From: an uncultured Lachnospiraceae bacterium
Lineage (GTDB): Bacteria; Bacillota; Clostridia; Lachnospirales; Lachnospiraceae
Assembly (NCBI GenBank): GCA_934394565.1
Contig: CAKRQV010000010.1
Location: 1 to 64,000, forward strand
Direction: 5' to 3'
Length of the DNA: 64,000 nt
A model generated the notes under the pieces. That model searched no databases. It saw only the letters and a program-made list of their open reading frames with translations, and was not told the origin of the DNA. Positions 42,413 through 52,444 of this stretch are shown here, in pieces (positions within the stretch are counted from its first letter, which is position 1; each line of letters begins with the position of its first letter). The position numbers and the translations under genes are program-made.

Positions 42413-43912
42413 TCTGGGCATATAGCACCGGAAATGTCCGATCGTCTGGGCATAGTCCAGTTTTTCTTCGATAAAGGACTCCACTGCCTGACGGGGATAC
42501 TGATACTGATCGTCCAAATCCGACGGTATCAGATACATAGCCTGTCCACTGGTATACAGCGTATCGTCAAGACATTCTCCGGGTGTCTTCTGTCCCAGAT
42601 TTCCCACCAGAAACATATCCGTATATTTATGATAGATGTCCGAAGGAATCAGGTACTTCACAGCCTCATTGTCAAGAATATACACATCAAAGCCATTTTC
42701 TTTACGAAGCTTTACCTCTTCCACAATATCCCGATACTCCTCTTCTTCCCCACGGTCCATAAAGATTCCCTGAAAATGCGGCACATCCGTCAGCAGCACA
42801 CTGTTCTTTACCACAGCATACGGCTTGATACCGCAGATATCTACGAGACAGGCAAATACCGCACCGGCCGCTGCAATTCGTACCAGTCGGAACCTCTGCA
42901 GCCAGGCCAGATACGGCAGTACCAGTACCAGAAACGGAAACAGACAGGTCAGGATATGGTAAGAATTGCACAGGGGATACAGATTGATACAGCCAAGTGT
43001 ACTGTACAAAAGCACAAGCAGTCCCATACGGCCCTTTTCATTTTTCCGATTATACAGTGTGTAGATCACTCCCAGAAGCACGCTGAGCAAAAAGGCGATA
43101 CCTGTTGCCATATATTCCGGATCCTCCGCCATATATTCCCAGAGCATCAGCCGGCTCGAAAAGGTAGAGATCCCTTTCAGGCTCATATCGATAAAATCAT
43201 CCCAGCTCCCCGTTCCCAGCAGATAGAACAACACAAAAAAACAGGGAATCGAAGACCCCGCCAGACGGGCAAAAAAGGCTTTCCGAACGTTTTTTCTGTC
43301 CTGACGGTACATGAAGCCCAGAAGCAATACACTGCACCATGCCGCCAGCGCCACAAAACCGCCAAAAGTCTGCTTACACATGATCGCTGCCCCGGCAAAA
43401 AGCCCCGTTACCAGCTGATATCGGACGGAAAAATACTGTTCCGTTGAAATCCGCTGCCGCACAAAACGCACATCTCTGTGCATGCTAAAAAGCTGCACGG
43501 CAAGAATCGAGCAGCTGTATTCATAAAACACATTATAATCAAAGCATAAAAGAAATACTAACGGCAATACCAGCCTGCCACAACCCTTCACCTCCATCTG
43601 TTCGGAAAACAGATATAACAGATAACAGATTATGGCAAACAAAAGTGCTCCAAGCATCCGTGTCACCAGAAGTTCTCTGCCAAATACCCCAAGTGCCAGT
43701 CCGTGAAGCATCGCAAACAGCGGTGTCTGCAAGAGATTAAAATCTCTGTAAGGTACAAGTCCCATTGCCATATTGTTGCCGAAAGTAAAATTCCAAAGTT
43801 CATCTACATTGCCCAGCCGTCTGAAAAAGCCAAGCACAGCTGCCAGTAGCAGAAAAAGGGAAAAAAGCGCCACCCTTTTGTACTTTTCCGATATTCTGTT
43901 TATTGCTTTCAT
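42407..43912 (-). CDS. Multi-spanning membrane protein, GT-C glycosyltransferase-like
   Basis: This 501-residue protein has about 11 hydrophobic helices. An early loop holds DELWNFTFGNNMAMGLVPYRD, where the acidic DE and following residues fit the first-loop catalytic motif of GT-C (PMT/GT39-like) enzymes. These use polyprenyl-phosphate sugars to modify lipids or proteins on the outer face. A C-terminal soluble domain of about 110 residues follows. I chose ATG 43912 because AGGAGAGG lies upstream. Confidence 0.83.
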   Translation of the reverse strand: MKAINRISEKYKRVALFSLFLLLAAVLGFFRRLGNVDELWNFTFGNNMAMGLVPYRDFNLLQTPLFAMLHGLALGVFGRELLVTRMLGALLFAIICYLLYLFSEQMEVKGCGRLVLPLVFLLCFDYNVFYEYSCSILAVQLFSMHRDVRFVRQRISTEQYFSVRYQLVTGLFAGAAIMCKQTFGGFVALAAWCSVLLLGFMYRQDRKNVRKAFFARLAGSSIPCFFVLFYLLGTGSWDDFIDMSLKGISTFSSRLMLWEYMAEDPEYMATGIAFLLSVLLGVIYTLYNRKNEKGRMGLLVLLYSTLGCINLYPLCNSYHILTCLFPFLVLVLPYLAWLQRFRLVRIAAAGAVFACLVDICGIKPYAVVKNSVLLTDVPHFQGIFMDRGEEEEYRDIVEEVKLRKENGFDVYILDNEAVKYLIPSDIYHKYTDMFLVGNLGQKTPGECLDDTLYTSGQAMYLIPSDLDDQYQYPRQAVESFIEEKLDYAQTIGHFRCYMPRV

Positions 43913-43957
43913 CGTCCTCTCCTGCTGCAAATCCGTAACTGCGGTGTACCGGTACAA

Positions 43958-45289
43958 TTACTTTTCTTTCATAACGCTTAAATAGGCCGGGCGGATAATC
44001 TTGCCCATACCGATGAGCTCCTCGATCCGATGTGCACTCCAGCCGCTGATTCTTGCAATGGCAAACAGCGGTGTGTACAGCTCCAGCGGAATACCCAGCA
44101 TATCATAGACAAAGCCACTGTAGAAATCCACATTTGGGCTTACGCCTTTGAAGATCTTGCGTTTTTCAGCGATCAACTCCGGCGCAATCGACTCAATAGC
44201 ATTGTACAGATGCATACTGCGCTGCTCACCCTTGTCCTCTGCCAGCTTTTCGACAAAGCCTTTGAAAATCCGCTCTCGGGGATCGGACAGGGAATACACG
44301 GCATGGCCCATACCATAGATCAGACCCTGATGGTCAAAGGTCTCCTTATCCAGAATTTTTTTCAGATAAGCCTTTACTTCTTCGTCATCACCGATATCAC
44401 TGACATTGGCACGGATATCCGTCATCATCTCCATAACCTTTAAATTGGCGCCACCATGCTTTGGTCCTTTCAGCGATGACATTGCGGCACCAATCGCGGA
44501 ATAAGTATCCGATCCTGAGGAAGTAACCACCCGGGTTGTAAAGGTCGAATTGTTACCACCGCCATGTTCCATATGCAGCATCAATGCCACATCCATGACC
44601 TGAGCTTCCAGCGGCGTAAAAGACTTGTCCGGGCGAAGCATCATCAACAGATTCTCTGCAGTGGAAAGCTGCGGATCCGGGCGGTGGATATACATACTGC
44701 TGTTGTTTTCGTAATGGTTATAGGCATGGTAGCCATAAACCGCCAGCATCGGGAATACCGCAATCAACTGTATACACTGACGCAGAACATTCTCCACGGA
44801 AATATCCGAAACATTTGTATCATAAGAGGCCAGCGTCAGGATACTGCGGGTCATGGAATTCATGATATCTTTTGATGGTGCTTTCATGATCACATCCCGG
44901 GTAAAATTCGTCGGCAGATCGCGGCAGTGCCAGATCATCTCCTTGAAATCGGCAAACTCCTGTTCATCTGGCAGGCGGCCAAACAGCAAAAGGAAAGCCG
45001 TACGCTCATAGCCAAATCTGTCTTTGCCATAGGAATTGATCAGATCCCCGACGCGGTAACCTCTGTACCACAGCTCACCATCGCAGGGAATACGTTGTCC
45101 GTCCACTTCTTTCATCGAAACGATCCGTGATATCGAAGTCAGTCCTGTGACAACACCTTTTCCGTTGAGATCCCTGAGTCCGCGGTAGACACCGTATTTT
45201 TTGAACAGTTCGTCCGAAATACTGTCATTTTCCCGGCAGACCGGTGCCATTTTTTTCGAGTAATCCTGTATCAATTTTTCAAATCCCAT
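43958..45289 (-). CDS. gltA: Citrate synthase
   Basis: This 443-residue enzyme condenses acetyl-CoA and oxaloacetate. The catalytic residues lie in LHMEHGGGNNSTFTTRV (His), YGMGHAVYSLSDPR (His) and NVDFYSGFVYDMLGIP (Asp). The N-terminal half contains GELWYRGYRVGDLI. In an anaerobe it feeds glutamate synthesis. No aconitase or isocitrate dehydrogenase gene lies next to it. AGGAGG precedes the ATG. Confidence 0.95.
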   Translation of the reverse strand: MGFEKLIQDYSKKMAPVCRENDSISDELFKKYGVYRGLRDLNGKGVVTGLTSISRIVSMKEVDGQRIPCDGELWYRGYRVGDLINSYGKDRFGYERTAFLLLFGRLPDEQEFADFKEMIWHCRDLPTNFTRDVIMKAPSKDIMNSMTRSILTLASYDTNVSDISVENVLRQCIQLIAVFPMLAVYGYHAYNHYENNSSMYIHRPDPQLSTAENLLMMLRPDKSFTPLEAQVMDVALMLHMEHGGGNNSTFTTRVVTSSGSDTYSAIGAAMSSLKGPKHGGANLKVMEMMTDIRANVSDIGDDEEVKAYLKKILDKETFDHQGLIYGMGHAVYSLSDPRERIFKGFVEKLAEDKGEQRSMHLYNAIESIAPELIAEKRKIFKGVSPNVDFYSGFVYDMLGIPLELYTPLFAIARISGWSAHRIEELIGMGKIIRPAYLSVMKEK

Positions 45290-45387
45290 AGCTCGCCTCC
45301 TGTTTTTAGCAAGTCATCTTTTCCGCCACGCTTCCTGCTGTCCGAAGGTTTGCCGGACGTATACAACTCACCAGATTATGTAAATCT

Positions 45388-45417
45388 ATTATAGAGGTCG
45401 TCAAATCTGCCTGTCAA
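45388..45417 (-). promoter_or_regulatory. Promoter of citrate synthase
   Basis: On the minus strand the -35 is TTGACA (45412-45417) and the -10 is TATAAT (45388-45393), with an 18-nt spacer. Confidence 0.75.
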
Positions 45418-45473
45418 TCAGTTTCCTTTTTTTTAAGAAATGGTTTACAGACTGTTTACCATAAAAAATAAAA

Positions 45474-45534
45474 GAAGCTTCCACCGGAGCTTTTTTTATA
45501 TACTACGGCAAAAAAAAGGCCCAATGGACCTTTT
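45474..45534 (-). terminator. Tandem terminators after the DUF1934 gene
   Basis: On the minus strand AAAGGTCC pairs with GGCCTTT (45513-45534 in plus coordinates) and is followed by a T-run. A second hairpin, AAGCT/AGCTT (about 45474-45495), follows. Together they end the gene at 45536. Confidence 0.7.
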
Positions 45535-45535
45535 C

Positions 45536-45985
45536 TCACAGGGTAAAGCTGCTGCCCTTGGCCATGATTTCCAGCTTCAGCTCGCAGTCTGCTGCATGCT
45601 CTCCATTCATCTCAAGCGCATATTTCACGTTCAGATCAATCTTCTCGTCTGTCTCCTGCATCGTATAGCTCGTTGTCGCAATCCCCATCTCAAGCTCACC
45701 AAAGGGTGTGCCATACATACTCATATTCTTTCTGTTTTCCTGGAACACCATCCGGACATTGATCGCACCGCTTTTATTAACCTCCAGGATTTCCGGATGC
45801 AGTTTTACTGTATTTACAGCACTCATCTCAGCTTCTTCGTATACTTCTTCATATTGTACATACCGTTCACCATTTTCTATATAAAAGCGACCAGGTGTTA
45901 CAATCGAAATCGGTTCTTCTACGGTCTGTGCCTCTTCCGGTGATGACTGAATCCCTGTTACTCTTACCAGTACTTCTTCTGTCAT
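45536..45985 (-). CDS. DUF1934 family protein (YwiB-like)
   Basis: This 149-residue cytoplasmic protein has a lipocalin-like beta-barrel pattern. It contains YIENGERYVQYEE, the GxxxxxxFxE-like segment VFQENRKNMSMYGTPFGELEM, and a run of alternating strands to the end. I chose ATG 45985 because GGAGG lies upstream. The function of the family is unknown. Confidence 0.85.
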   Translation of the reverse strand: MTEEVLVRVTGIQSSPEEAQTVEEPISIVTPGRFYIENGERYVQYEEVYEEAEMSAVNTVKLHPEILEVNKSGAINVRMVFQENRKNMSMYGTPFGELEMGIATTSYTMQETDEKIDLNVKYALEMNGEHAADCELKLEIMAKGSSFTL

Positions 45986-46151
45986 ACGCTTCCTCCGTTC
46001 GTAAGCTACTGCCAGGCAACTTCTTTTCCTGTATACAGCTGCCTTGTAATTTTCTGTATCAGACATTGTATACTGTCGCCTGCGATTTTGCAAGCATTGT
46101 TCCCGGATCACAAGCTTCTTTTGACTCAGCTTTCAGACTGCCTGGCAGTTG

Positions 46152-47597
46152 TTATACTTCCCTGATCCACAGGCAGCCGTTCTTTTCCAGAAGTTCCGGC
46201 AACGTATCTACTGTCTCTTCATTTTCCCAGTGCACCAGAAGCCGCTGCAGGGTCATATGGCTTCTGGCCGGGCCAAACCGGTTTTCATACAGCTCAGAGA
46301 CATATTTACCCATACCGCCCTCCCCTGTATCCGTCTTAAGCAGACTGCCGGGCATATCTGCAACAAAAGCGTAGCTGTTTTCATCCATCTCCTGCCATCC
46401 GGCCAGCTCCGTAAAAAGCCGGTCCGTCATCTTCCGGTTTTTTAACAGAGTTCTTCCCAGAACGGTTACCTCGATATGCCCGAAATCCGGCTGCAGATTC
46501 TGACTGTCGGCAAAACTTTCCCGGGCATCAGTGAAGCTTTTTGCCAGAACTTTTGTTACCTTCTCCTTTCCCTGCGAAGGGAACCAGAACACATAGCCTT
46601 CTTCTGTCCAGTCGGCCAGAACAGCCCCCACGTATACTCTGTCCTGCACCTCCACGCCACCGTAACGATACACCAAAAGAGCCACTAGCAGAAGTCCAAA
46701 AGCCACCAGATCCTTCCAACGCCACAACCTCACACTGCCCTCTGGCACCCCCAGAAGCTGCAGACACCCAAAAAGCTTTTCCAGTAAAAGGCCCGCCGCC
46801 ACAAAAACAGCAAATAAAAAAGCTGCTGCCCACAGCGCATCCACACGTTCCAGAAACTTGCCGGGCACACTGACTCCCTGCAAAAGGCTCAGCATCGGCC
46901 ATCGCCGGTATGCTGTCCCTTGTGTTCCGTAAACCAGTCCAAACAGTACACATAGGCCAGACAGAAAAAAACCAAGAAGCAGGTACAGACCTTCCTGACT
47001 GTCCGGCCACAGACCCTTTTTCCCGGTTTCCGGAATCAACAAAAGATACCAGGAAGCCAGAAGATAGACAACCGCCGCCGTAAGAATCTGGTACATATCC
47101 AGTGTCAGCACGCCACGGACAATCGGATACCGGATCTGTCTGATGCCCAGAAACGGCATCCCCACCACAAATACCAGAAGCCACGGGGCCACAACGGCTA
47201 CCAGACGCTGCCATATCGCTTTTTTCTTTCCCCATGCAGGCAAGAGCATCAGGATAATAAGTCCCCAGGCCACCCAGACAGACATTTCCGTCCAAAAACA
47301 GTCACGGATAAACAACGCTGTGCTGCCAGTCAGGATGATCAGAACCGCCGTATACCATAGCAGGGACACAATGGCAAAAAGTTTACCTGCAAAGCCCTGC
47401 AAAGGCTTCCACCTGATAACCAGCAGGGCAACCCTGACTCTGTGCAGTATACATACACCTGCTGTGCCCAAAAGAATGCCGACTGCGCCACTGCCTCCGC
47501 AAAACAGCCGGAACTTTGGCAGAAAAAGCGAGAAAAAAGCCACTGCCACAGGGAAATAGCACCAGGGCTGTATGTGTCTTTGCTTTCCCACTCTCAT
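46152..47597 (-). CDS. GerAB-GerAC fusion, spore germination receptor
   Basis: This 481-residue protein combines two receptor subunits. Residues 1-320 form about ten membrane helices, a shortened and divergent GerAB-type permease. Residues of about 320-430 match the N-terminal domain of the GerAC lipoprotein (VTKVLAKSFTDARESF, then FGHIEVTVLGRTLLKN and AFVADMPGSLL). The GerAC lipobox and C-terminal domains are absent, so the C-part is tethered by the membrane helices instead. Its start overlaps the gerAA stop by 4 nt, so the two are made together. It would help spores sense germinants. Confidence 0.82.
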   Translation of the reverse strand: MRVGKQRHIQPWCYFPVAVAFFSLFLPKFRLFCGGSGAVGILLGTAGVCILHRVRVALLVIRWKPLQGFAGKLFAIVSLLWYTAVLIILTGSTALFIRDCFWTEMSVWVAWGLIILMLLPAWGKKKAIWQRLVAVVAPWLLVFVVGMPFLGIRQIRYPIVRGVLTLDMYQILTAAVVYLLASWYLLLIPETGKKGLWPDSQEGLYLLLGFFLSGLCVLFGLVYGTQGTAYRRWPMLSLLQGVSVPGKFLERVDALWAAAFLFAVFVAAGLLLEKLFGCLQLLGVPEGSVRLWRWKDLVAFGLLLVALLVYRYGGVEVQDRVYVGAVLADWTEEGYVFWFPSQGKEKVTKVLAKSFTDARESFADSQNLQPDFGHIEVTVLGRTLLKNRKMTDRLFTELAGWQEMDENSYAFVADMPGSLLKTDTGEGGMGKYVSELYENRFGPARSHMTLQRLLVHWENEETVDTLPELLEKNGCLWIREV

Positions 47598-49075
47598 ATC
47601 TCTGTGTCCTCCTTATCCGCCTTTCGTAGCCGGACCGACTGCTTATCGTTCACATAGTACGGTCTGTTTTTCAGCCCGGTCATCGGTTTCCGGTACAGGC
47701 TGTCCTGCGCATGAAAGGTATGACGGTGCATAATTTCAAGATAGGGGATTCCAAAGCTTGTCAGCCCGCTTAAGTGCAAAAGCAGCCAGAAGCTGCCGCA
47801 GACGATTCCGGAAAGTCCAAGAAAGCCCCCCAGAAGGAGCATCATAAAACGTACCAGCCGCAGGGCACTGCCAAATTCTTCATCCGGCACCGCAAAGGTA
47901 CAAAGCGCTCCAAATGCCACAACGATCACCGACATCGGACTGACCAGATTGGCAGAAACCGCCGCATCTCCGATGATCAGCCCGCCCACAATACCGATTG
48001 TTCCACTCAAAGGTCCCGGCATGCGTACCCCGGCTTCCCGGATCATTTCAAACGACAGTTCCATCAAAAGAACCTCGATCATCGGCGGAAACGGTACCCC
48101 ACTGCGCGACTCAGCCAGCGATAAAAGCAGCGGTGTCGGCAGGATCTGGGTATGGAAGCTGACAACAGCCAGATAAAACGCAGAGATATACAAAGCTGCC
48201 AGCATCGCGCTGTACCGGATCAACCGGGCAAAGCTGACAATTTCAAAGTGATTATACCGGTCCTCACTGACCCGCAGAAAATCTGAAAATCCAGCTGGAA
48301 GCATCAGTGCCGTGGGCGAATTGTCGCACAGCAACACAACTCTGCCCTGCAAAATCTCCTGGGCTGCCCTGTCTGGCCGCTGGGTCGTCTGAAACTGGGG
48401 AAAAGGCGAAGCCCAGTCCTTTTTGACCAGCTGTTCAAGCGTCCCGCTGTCAAAAACACCGTCGATCACATAGGCATCGATCCCTGCCTGCAGCTTTTGC
48501 AGAAACTCCGGTCGGGCCAGCTCCTCCATATATAAAAAAGCGATAGTTGTCTCAGAACGCACACCCGTCTTTTTTTCCACGATTTTAAACCCTGCACTGC
48601 GCAGGCGTTTGCGTACCAGTGCCTCATTAGCTTTGATGGAATCACAAAAACCTTCGGACGAACCGCGGATCACTTTTTCTGCTTCGCAATTGCCCACCGG
48701 TTTTCCCGGATATCCTTTGTCTGCCACAGATATGGCCACCGGGCTGCCCTCTGCAAATAACAGGATATCTCCGGTAAACAGCACACACAGTGCCTCTTCT
48801 ATGGTTGCAAACTGTTTGCTTTTACCGGCAGTGATCCCTTTTTTTGTCAGCAGTATCCTTTGTTCCTCCACAGACAGCGTATCCAGCTGATGCAACAGCT
48901 CAGCGATCACTGACTGATCCAGCAGTACATTGGATATCGTTGTCTCTCCGTATACCAGAAACACCCTTCCTGCCCTCAGGTATATCTCCTGTTGCACAAT
49001 ATCCATACAGTCCTGTAACAGCTCCTGCACATGTGCGATATTGATGTCCAGATTTTCCACAACAGGTGTTGCCAT
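47594..49075 (-). CDS. Spore germination protein GerAA family
   Basis: This 493-residue receptor subunit has an N-terminal cytoplasmic domain (to about residue 245) followed by about five membrane helices. Family motifs include GTLEQLVKKDWASPFPQFQTTQRPD, VVLLCDNSPTALMLPA, MIEVLLMELSFEMIREAG and IGIVGGLIIGDAAVSANLVSP. I chose ATG 49075 because AAAGGAGAGG lies upstream. It forms an operon with the GerAB-GerAC fusion. This identifies the organism as a spore former. Confidence 0.93.
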   Translation of the reverse strand: MATPVVENLDINIAHVQELLQDCMDIVQQEIYLRAGRVFLVYGETTISNVLLDQSVIAELLHQLDTLSVEEQRILLTKKGITAGKSKQFATIEEALCVLFTGDILLFAEGSPVAISVADKGYPGKPVGNCEAEKVIRGSSEGFCDSIKANEALVRKRLRSAGFKIVEKKTGVRSETTIAFLYMEELARPEFLQKLQAGIDAYVIDGVFDSGTLEQLVKKDWASPFPQFQTTQRPDRAAQEILQGRVVLLCDNSPTALMLPAGFSDFLRVSEDRYNHFEIVSFARLIRYSAMLAALYISAFYLAVVSFHTQILPTPLLLSLAESRSGVPFPPMIEVLLMELSFEMIREAGVRMPGPLSGTIGIVGGLIIGDAAVSANLVSPMSVIVVAFGALCTFAVPDEEFGSALRLVRFMMLLLGGFLGLSGIVCGSFWLLLHLSGLTSFGIPYLEIMHRHTFHAQDSLYRKPMTGLKNRPYYVNDKQSVRLRKADKEDTEI

Positions 49076-49096
49076 ACGCCTCTCCTTTCCACAAAC

Positions 49097-49132
49097 AAAA
49101 AGAAGTATCCCCACAACAGGGATACTTCTTTT
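49097..49132 (-). terminator. Terminator of the GntR-type gene
   Basis: AAAAGAAGTATCCC pairs with GGGATACTTCTTTT around a 7-nt loop. A/T-runs flank both sides. It separates the GntR gene from gerAA. Confidence 0.85.
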
Positions 49133-49189
49133 AGTCTGCTCCAAAGAGCTGTATTTCATACGTTTTTCCTGCAGGCACAAGAGCCTTTA

Positions 49190-49858
49190 TTATTTTTCTT
49201 TCAGCATTCGGATGATCGACTTCTGCTGGTTCTCGATATGGCTGCACAGAATCGTACGTGCTTCTTCCACGTTGCGTGCCTCAAGAGCTTCGCAGATCGC
49301 CTTGTGCTCTGCGGAAAGTCCTTTACGCACATCCTGGTTCTTCAGATGTTCGATACGGTAACGGTACATCTGTTCACGCAGGTTATTTGTAATATTACAA
49401 AGACAGGCATTATCTGTCGCTTTATAGATCAGGGAATGAAAATTCTCATCGGCCTGGGCCAGTGCAGTCAGATCATTCTTATCGATCGCTGCATCAAACT
49501 CTGCAGCCGCTGCACAGATTGCTTTGAACTGCTCGTCCGTCATGCGTTCGCAGGCGAATCGCACAGCCATCTCTTCCAGACCGAGACGCACCTCCAGCAC
49601 TTCCACCAGATCCTTCTCTGTGATCTGTGCCACCTGCGCACCACGCCGCGGCATCATGATCACCAGTCCCTCCTGTTCCAGCTTGTGGATGGCCTCACGT
49701 ACCGGCGTACGGCTCACACCCAGCTTGTTGGCCAGGGTAATCTCCATCAGACGTTCTCCCGGCTGCAGTTCTCCGGTCAGGATTGCCTGCCGCAGGGTCT
49801 TGAAAACCACGTCACGAAGCGGCAGATATTCATTCATATCCACATGAAAATCATTCAT
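49190..49858 (-). CDS. GntR family regulator (FCD subfamily)
   Basis: This 222-residue protein has an N-terminal winged helix (LRQAILTGELQPGERLMEIT, LANKLGVSRTPVREAIHKLE) and a C-terminal all-helical FCD domain. Metal and ligand residues appear in DENFHSLIYKATDN and SAEHKAICEALE. It typically senses an organic acid and represses catabolic or transport genes. No such genes are adjacent, so the target is unknown. GGAGG precedes the ATG. Confidence 0.93.
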   Translation of the reverse strand: MNDFHVDMNEYLPLRDVVFKTLRQAILTGELQPGERLMEITLANKLGVSRTPVREAIHKLEQEGLVIMMPRRGAQVAQITEKDLVEVLEVRLGLEEMAVRFACERMTDEQFKAICAAAAEFDAAIDKNDLTALAQADENFHSLIYKATDNACLCNITNNLREQMYRYRIEHLKNQDVRKGLSAEHKAICEALEARNVEEARTILCSHIENQQKSIIRMLKEK

Positions 49859-49902
49859 CTTTTGTTCCTCCGCATAAAAAAGATTTATTGTTTTTAAATT
49901 AT

Positions 49903-50757
49903 TCAGTTAAAAAAGGTGGTCAGATATACGATCTGTGCCAACCCACTGGCCTTTAGCACCTGCTTTGCTCTCTCTCCCTGCACTTTGTCGTCAAATATGC
50001 CAAATACCGTAGGACCGCTGCCACTCATCATAGCACCCAGCGCACCGTTTTCCAGCATCCGCTTTTTGATCTCGCCGATCTGTGGATAAGCCGGTATCGT
50101 CACCGTTTCCAGTACATTTCCCATGCGTTCTGTCATCGCCTTGAGATCACCGGACTCGATTGCCGCACGGACACCATCGATATCCGGATGCGTCTCCAGC
50201 CGATCGAGATGGAGATTTTCGTAAACGAACTTTGTGGAAACACTGATCGGCGGTTTTGCGATCAGTACATACCCCTGCGGTGCCTTTGGCAGAATCGTCA
50301 GCTTTTCTCCGATACCTTCAGCCAGCGCTGTCCCCCGTAGAATACAATAGGGCACATCCGCACCGATCTTAACCGCGCGCTCCATCAGTGCTTGCTTTGA
50401 AAGCCCCAGGTCAAACATACGATTGACTCCCACTAAAACAGCTGCGGCATCTGCACTGCCGCCTGCCATACCTGCAGCCACCGGAATAAACTTCTCGAGC
50501 CGGATCAGCACACCTTCTTTGATCTGAAACTCATCCATCAGAAGCTTTGCTGCACGGTATACCAGATTATCTTCATTGACCGGCAGATACCGCAGATTTG
50601 TCATCACCTGTATCCCCGGCTTTATCCGGTGTGTCAGCTCTATGCTGTCATACATCCGGATTGTCTGCATGATCATACGGACTTCGTGGTAACCGTCCTC
50701 ACGTTTACGCACCACATCCAGTCCCAGATTGATCTTTGCCATTGCTCGTAATCTCAT
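49903..50757 (-). CDS. ispE: 4-diphosphocytidyl-2-C-methyl-D-erythritol kinase
   Basis: This 284-residue GHMP kinase of the MEP isoprenoid pathway starts MAKINLGLDVVRKREDGYHE. It has the ATP loop PVAAGMAGGSADAAAVL and the C-terminal block GALGAMMSGSGPTVFGIF. It phosphorylates CDP-methylerythritol. GAGGA lies upstream of the start at 50757. It follows the SPOCS-LysM gene in the same direction. Confidence 0.96.
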   Translation of the reverse strand: MRLRAMAKINLGLDVVRKREDGYHEVRMIMQTIRMYDSIELTHRIKPGIQVMTNLRYLPVNEDNLVYRAAKLLMDEFQIKEGVLIRLEKFIPVAAGMAGGSADAAAVLVGVNRMFDLGLSKQALMERAVKIGADVPYCILRGTALAEGIGEKLTILPKAPQGYVLIAKPPISVSTKFVYENLHLDRLETHPDIDGVRAAIESGDLKAMTERMGNVLETVTIPAYPQIGEIKKRMLENGALGAMMSGSGPTVFGIFDDKVQGERAKQVLKASGLAQIVYLTTFFN

Positions 50758-50855
50758 GATTTTTGTCTTCCTCTATCTGTTTCGCACTTTGTATACAGTA
50801 CAACATTCACTGTACCATAAAAAATACAAAATGCAAAGAGATAATTGGTAAATTT

Positions 50856-52415
50856 TTAACTTTCTACCTTTTTTACAAGAAACAGCGTCTGCCCTGGTTC
50901 AGGTTCACCCTGCAGTTCATTTAGCGCCATGATCTCATCCACTGTAGTATAATAGGTTTTTGCCAGATCCCACAGCGTATCTTCTGGTCCTATCCTGCAG
51001 CAGACAATCCCCGGAAGTGTCCGGATTTTTTCCATATCCAGGGGCTTTGTCTCCATCTCACGAAGCAGCGGAATTTCTTTTTTCTGTACAACCAGCGCAC
51101 TGCAGCTGATCATAGCCCGGATCTCAATCTCATGACTGTCAGCCATCGTTGTTGACAGCTGTTCAAGATCCGTCTGCAGCTCATACCCGATCTCTCCCCG
51201 CATATCCGGCACTTCGATCAGCTGCCCAAAGGGAAGCACTGTTTCCATGGCATAAAATGGCATCTCATCATCACTGACAATATACAGGATCCGCACCTTC
51301 AATATCCCTTCTACTTCCAGCCCTGTCGGTGTGACATGGCACTCATCCACACGCAGTCTGGCATTGCTGTGGCAGATCTGCAGGATTTTTCCCTGGGCCT
51401 CCCCTGTATCAACCCTGTCACTGACACGGCATTTGGCTTCATTGCGTACCAGCAAATGTTCGATTACAGTAGCCTCCGTCACCGGCTGGCACTCCCTGAC
51501 CGGATCGCAGACATCCATCAGCAGGGAAAACTCTTCTTCCTTTTGCAGGCAAATCTCTGTCTCCAGTACAGCTTCTGCCTGAAGCAAACGTTCTTCCCCG
51601 TTAGTATCCGGCTGGATATGGATTTCTTCCTGCACAAGCCGTACTGCAATATCCGGCAGATGGTCCGCATGACAGGCTTCACAGGACAGTGTACCATTTA
51701 CAGGGATCACCTGTTCGATCCATTCCGGTGGACTTAACGGATCGTCCCCTGTATACAAAAGGAAGACAAACAGTTCTCCCGTATAGGCGATCTCCCCCTC
51801 CATACAGCGGAATTTCAACCCACGCACCTCTATTTCCTGCCACAGCACCTGTTCGATCTCCTGCTTATTGGAAGGCAAAAGAAGTTCTTCCTTTAAATGA
51901 ATGGCTTCTTTCCTATGTACTTTCAATCCGAGAATAGCCTCTTTCTGTGTCCGGCACGACAATCCTTCTTCTTTCACGACATCCAGTGGCAGAAGCAACG
52001 TGCATTTTTCCTGTACATCCGCCCGGAAAGAAATTACAGCCTGAACTCCCAGCTTTCGCGGATGAATCAGACGCAGCGTCAGATCTTCCAGTTCCCATTT
52101 CAGCCGGATTTTGTCACCCTCATGGACGCCCTCCAGTCGGATTGTCTCTTCAACCGGAATCTGTCCTGTAAAACTTTTGATACTCCGTTCTTCATCATCT
52201 GTTACATACAGCAGGCAAAAAACCAACTGTCCGGACAAAAGCACCGCATCGTCTCCCACCTGTACATCCTTAATCTGCACGCTGCCTTTTTTCTGGATCA
52301 TCCGACCCACATCCGGACAGCTGTCCGGTACATTCACCTCTTCATCACAGGTGATCTGGCTCTGGGCACTGCTTTTTTTGCAGAGCACCGGATATTCCTG
52401 CTTTTTTAATTCCAT
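50856..52415 (-). CDS. SPOCS (DUF3794) and LysM domain protein
   Basis: This 519-residue protein has repeated SPOCS-type domains in the first 460 residues (ITCDEEVNVPDSCPDVGRM; a second copy about 180-300; a third about 320-440). A single LysM domain lies at the C-terminus (GPEDTLWDLAKTYYTTVDEI, ending GQTLFLVKK). Such proteins belong to the spore envelope of Clostridia (SipL type), where they bind SpoIVA and cortex glycan. AGGAGGG precedes the ATG. It lies in the same direction as the PrcB-like gene upstream and ispE downstream. Confidence 0.9.
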   Translation of the reverse strand: MELKKQEYPVLCKKSSAQSQITCDEEVNVPDSCPDVGRMIQKKGSVQIKDVQVGDDAVLLSGQLVFCLLYVTDDEERSIKSFTGQIPVEETIRLEGVHEGDKIRLKWELEDLTLRLIHPRKLGVQAVISFRADVQEKCTLLLPLDVVKEEGLSCRTQKEAILGLKVHRKEAIHLKEELLLPSNKQEIEQVLWQEIEVRGLKFRCMEGEIAYTGELFVFLLYTGDDPLSPPEWIEQVIPVNGTLSCEACHADHLPDIAVRLVQEEIHIQPDTNGEERLLQAEAVLETEICLQKEEEFSLLMDVCDPVRECQPVTEATVIEHLLVRNEAKCRVSDRVDTGEAQGKILQICHSNARLRVDECHVTPTGLEVEGILKVRILYIVSDDEMPFYAMETVLPFGQLIEVPDMRGEIGYELQTDLEQLSTTMADSHEIEIRAMISCSALVVQKKEIPLLREMETKPLDMEKIRTLPGIVCCRIGPEDTLWDLAKTYYTTVDEIMALNELQGEPEPGQTLFLVKKVES

Positions 52416-52444
52416 ACGCTCCCTCCTGCAACTGCTGTCTTGTT

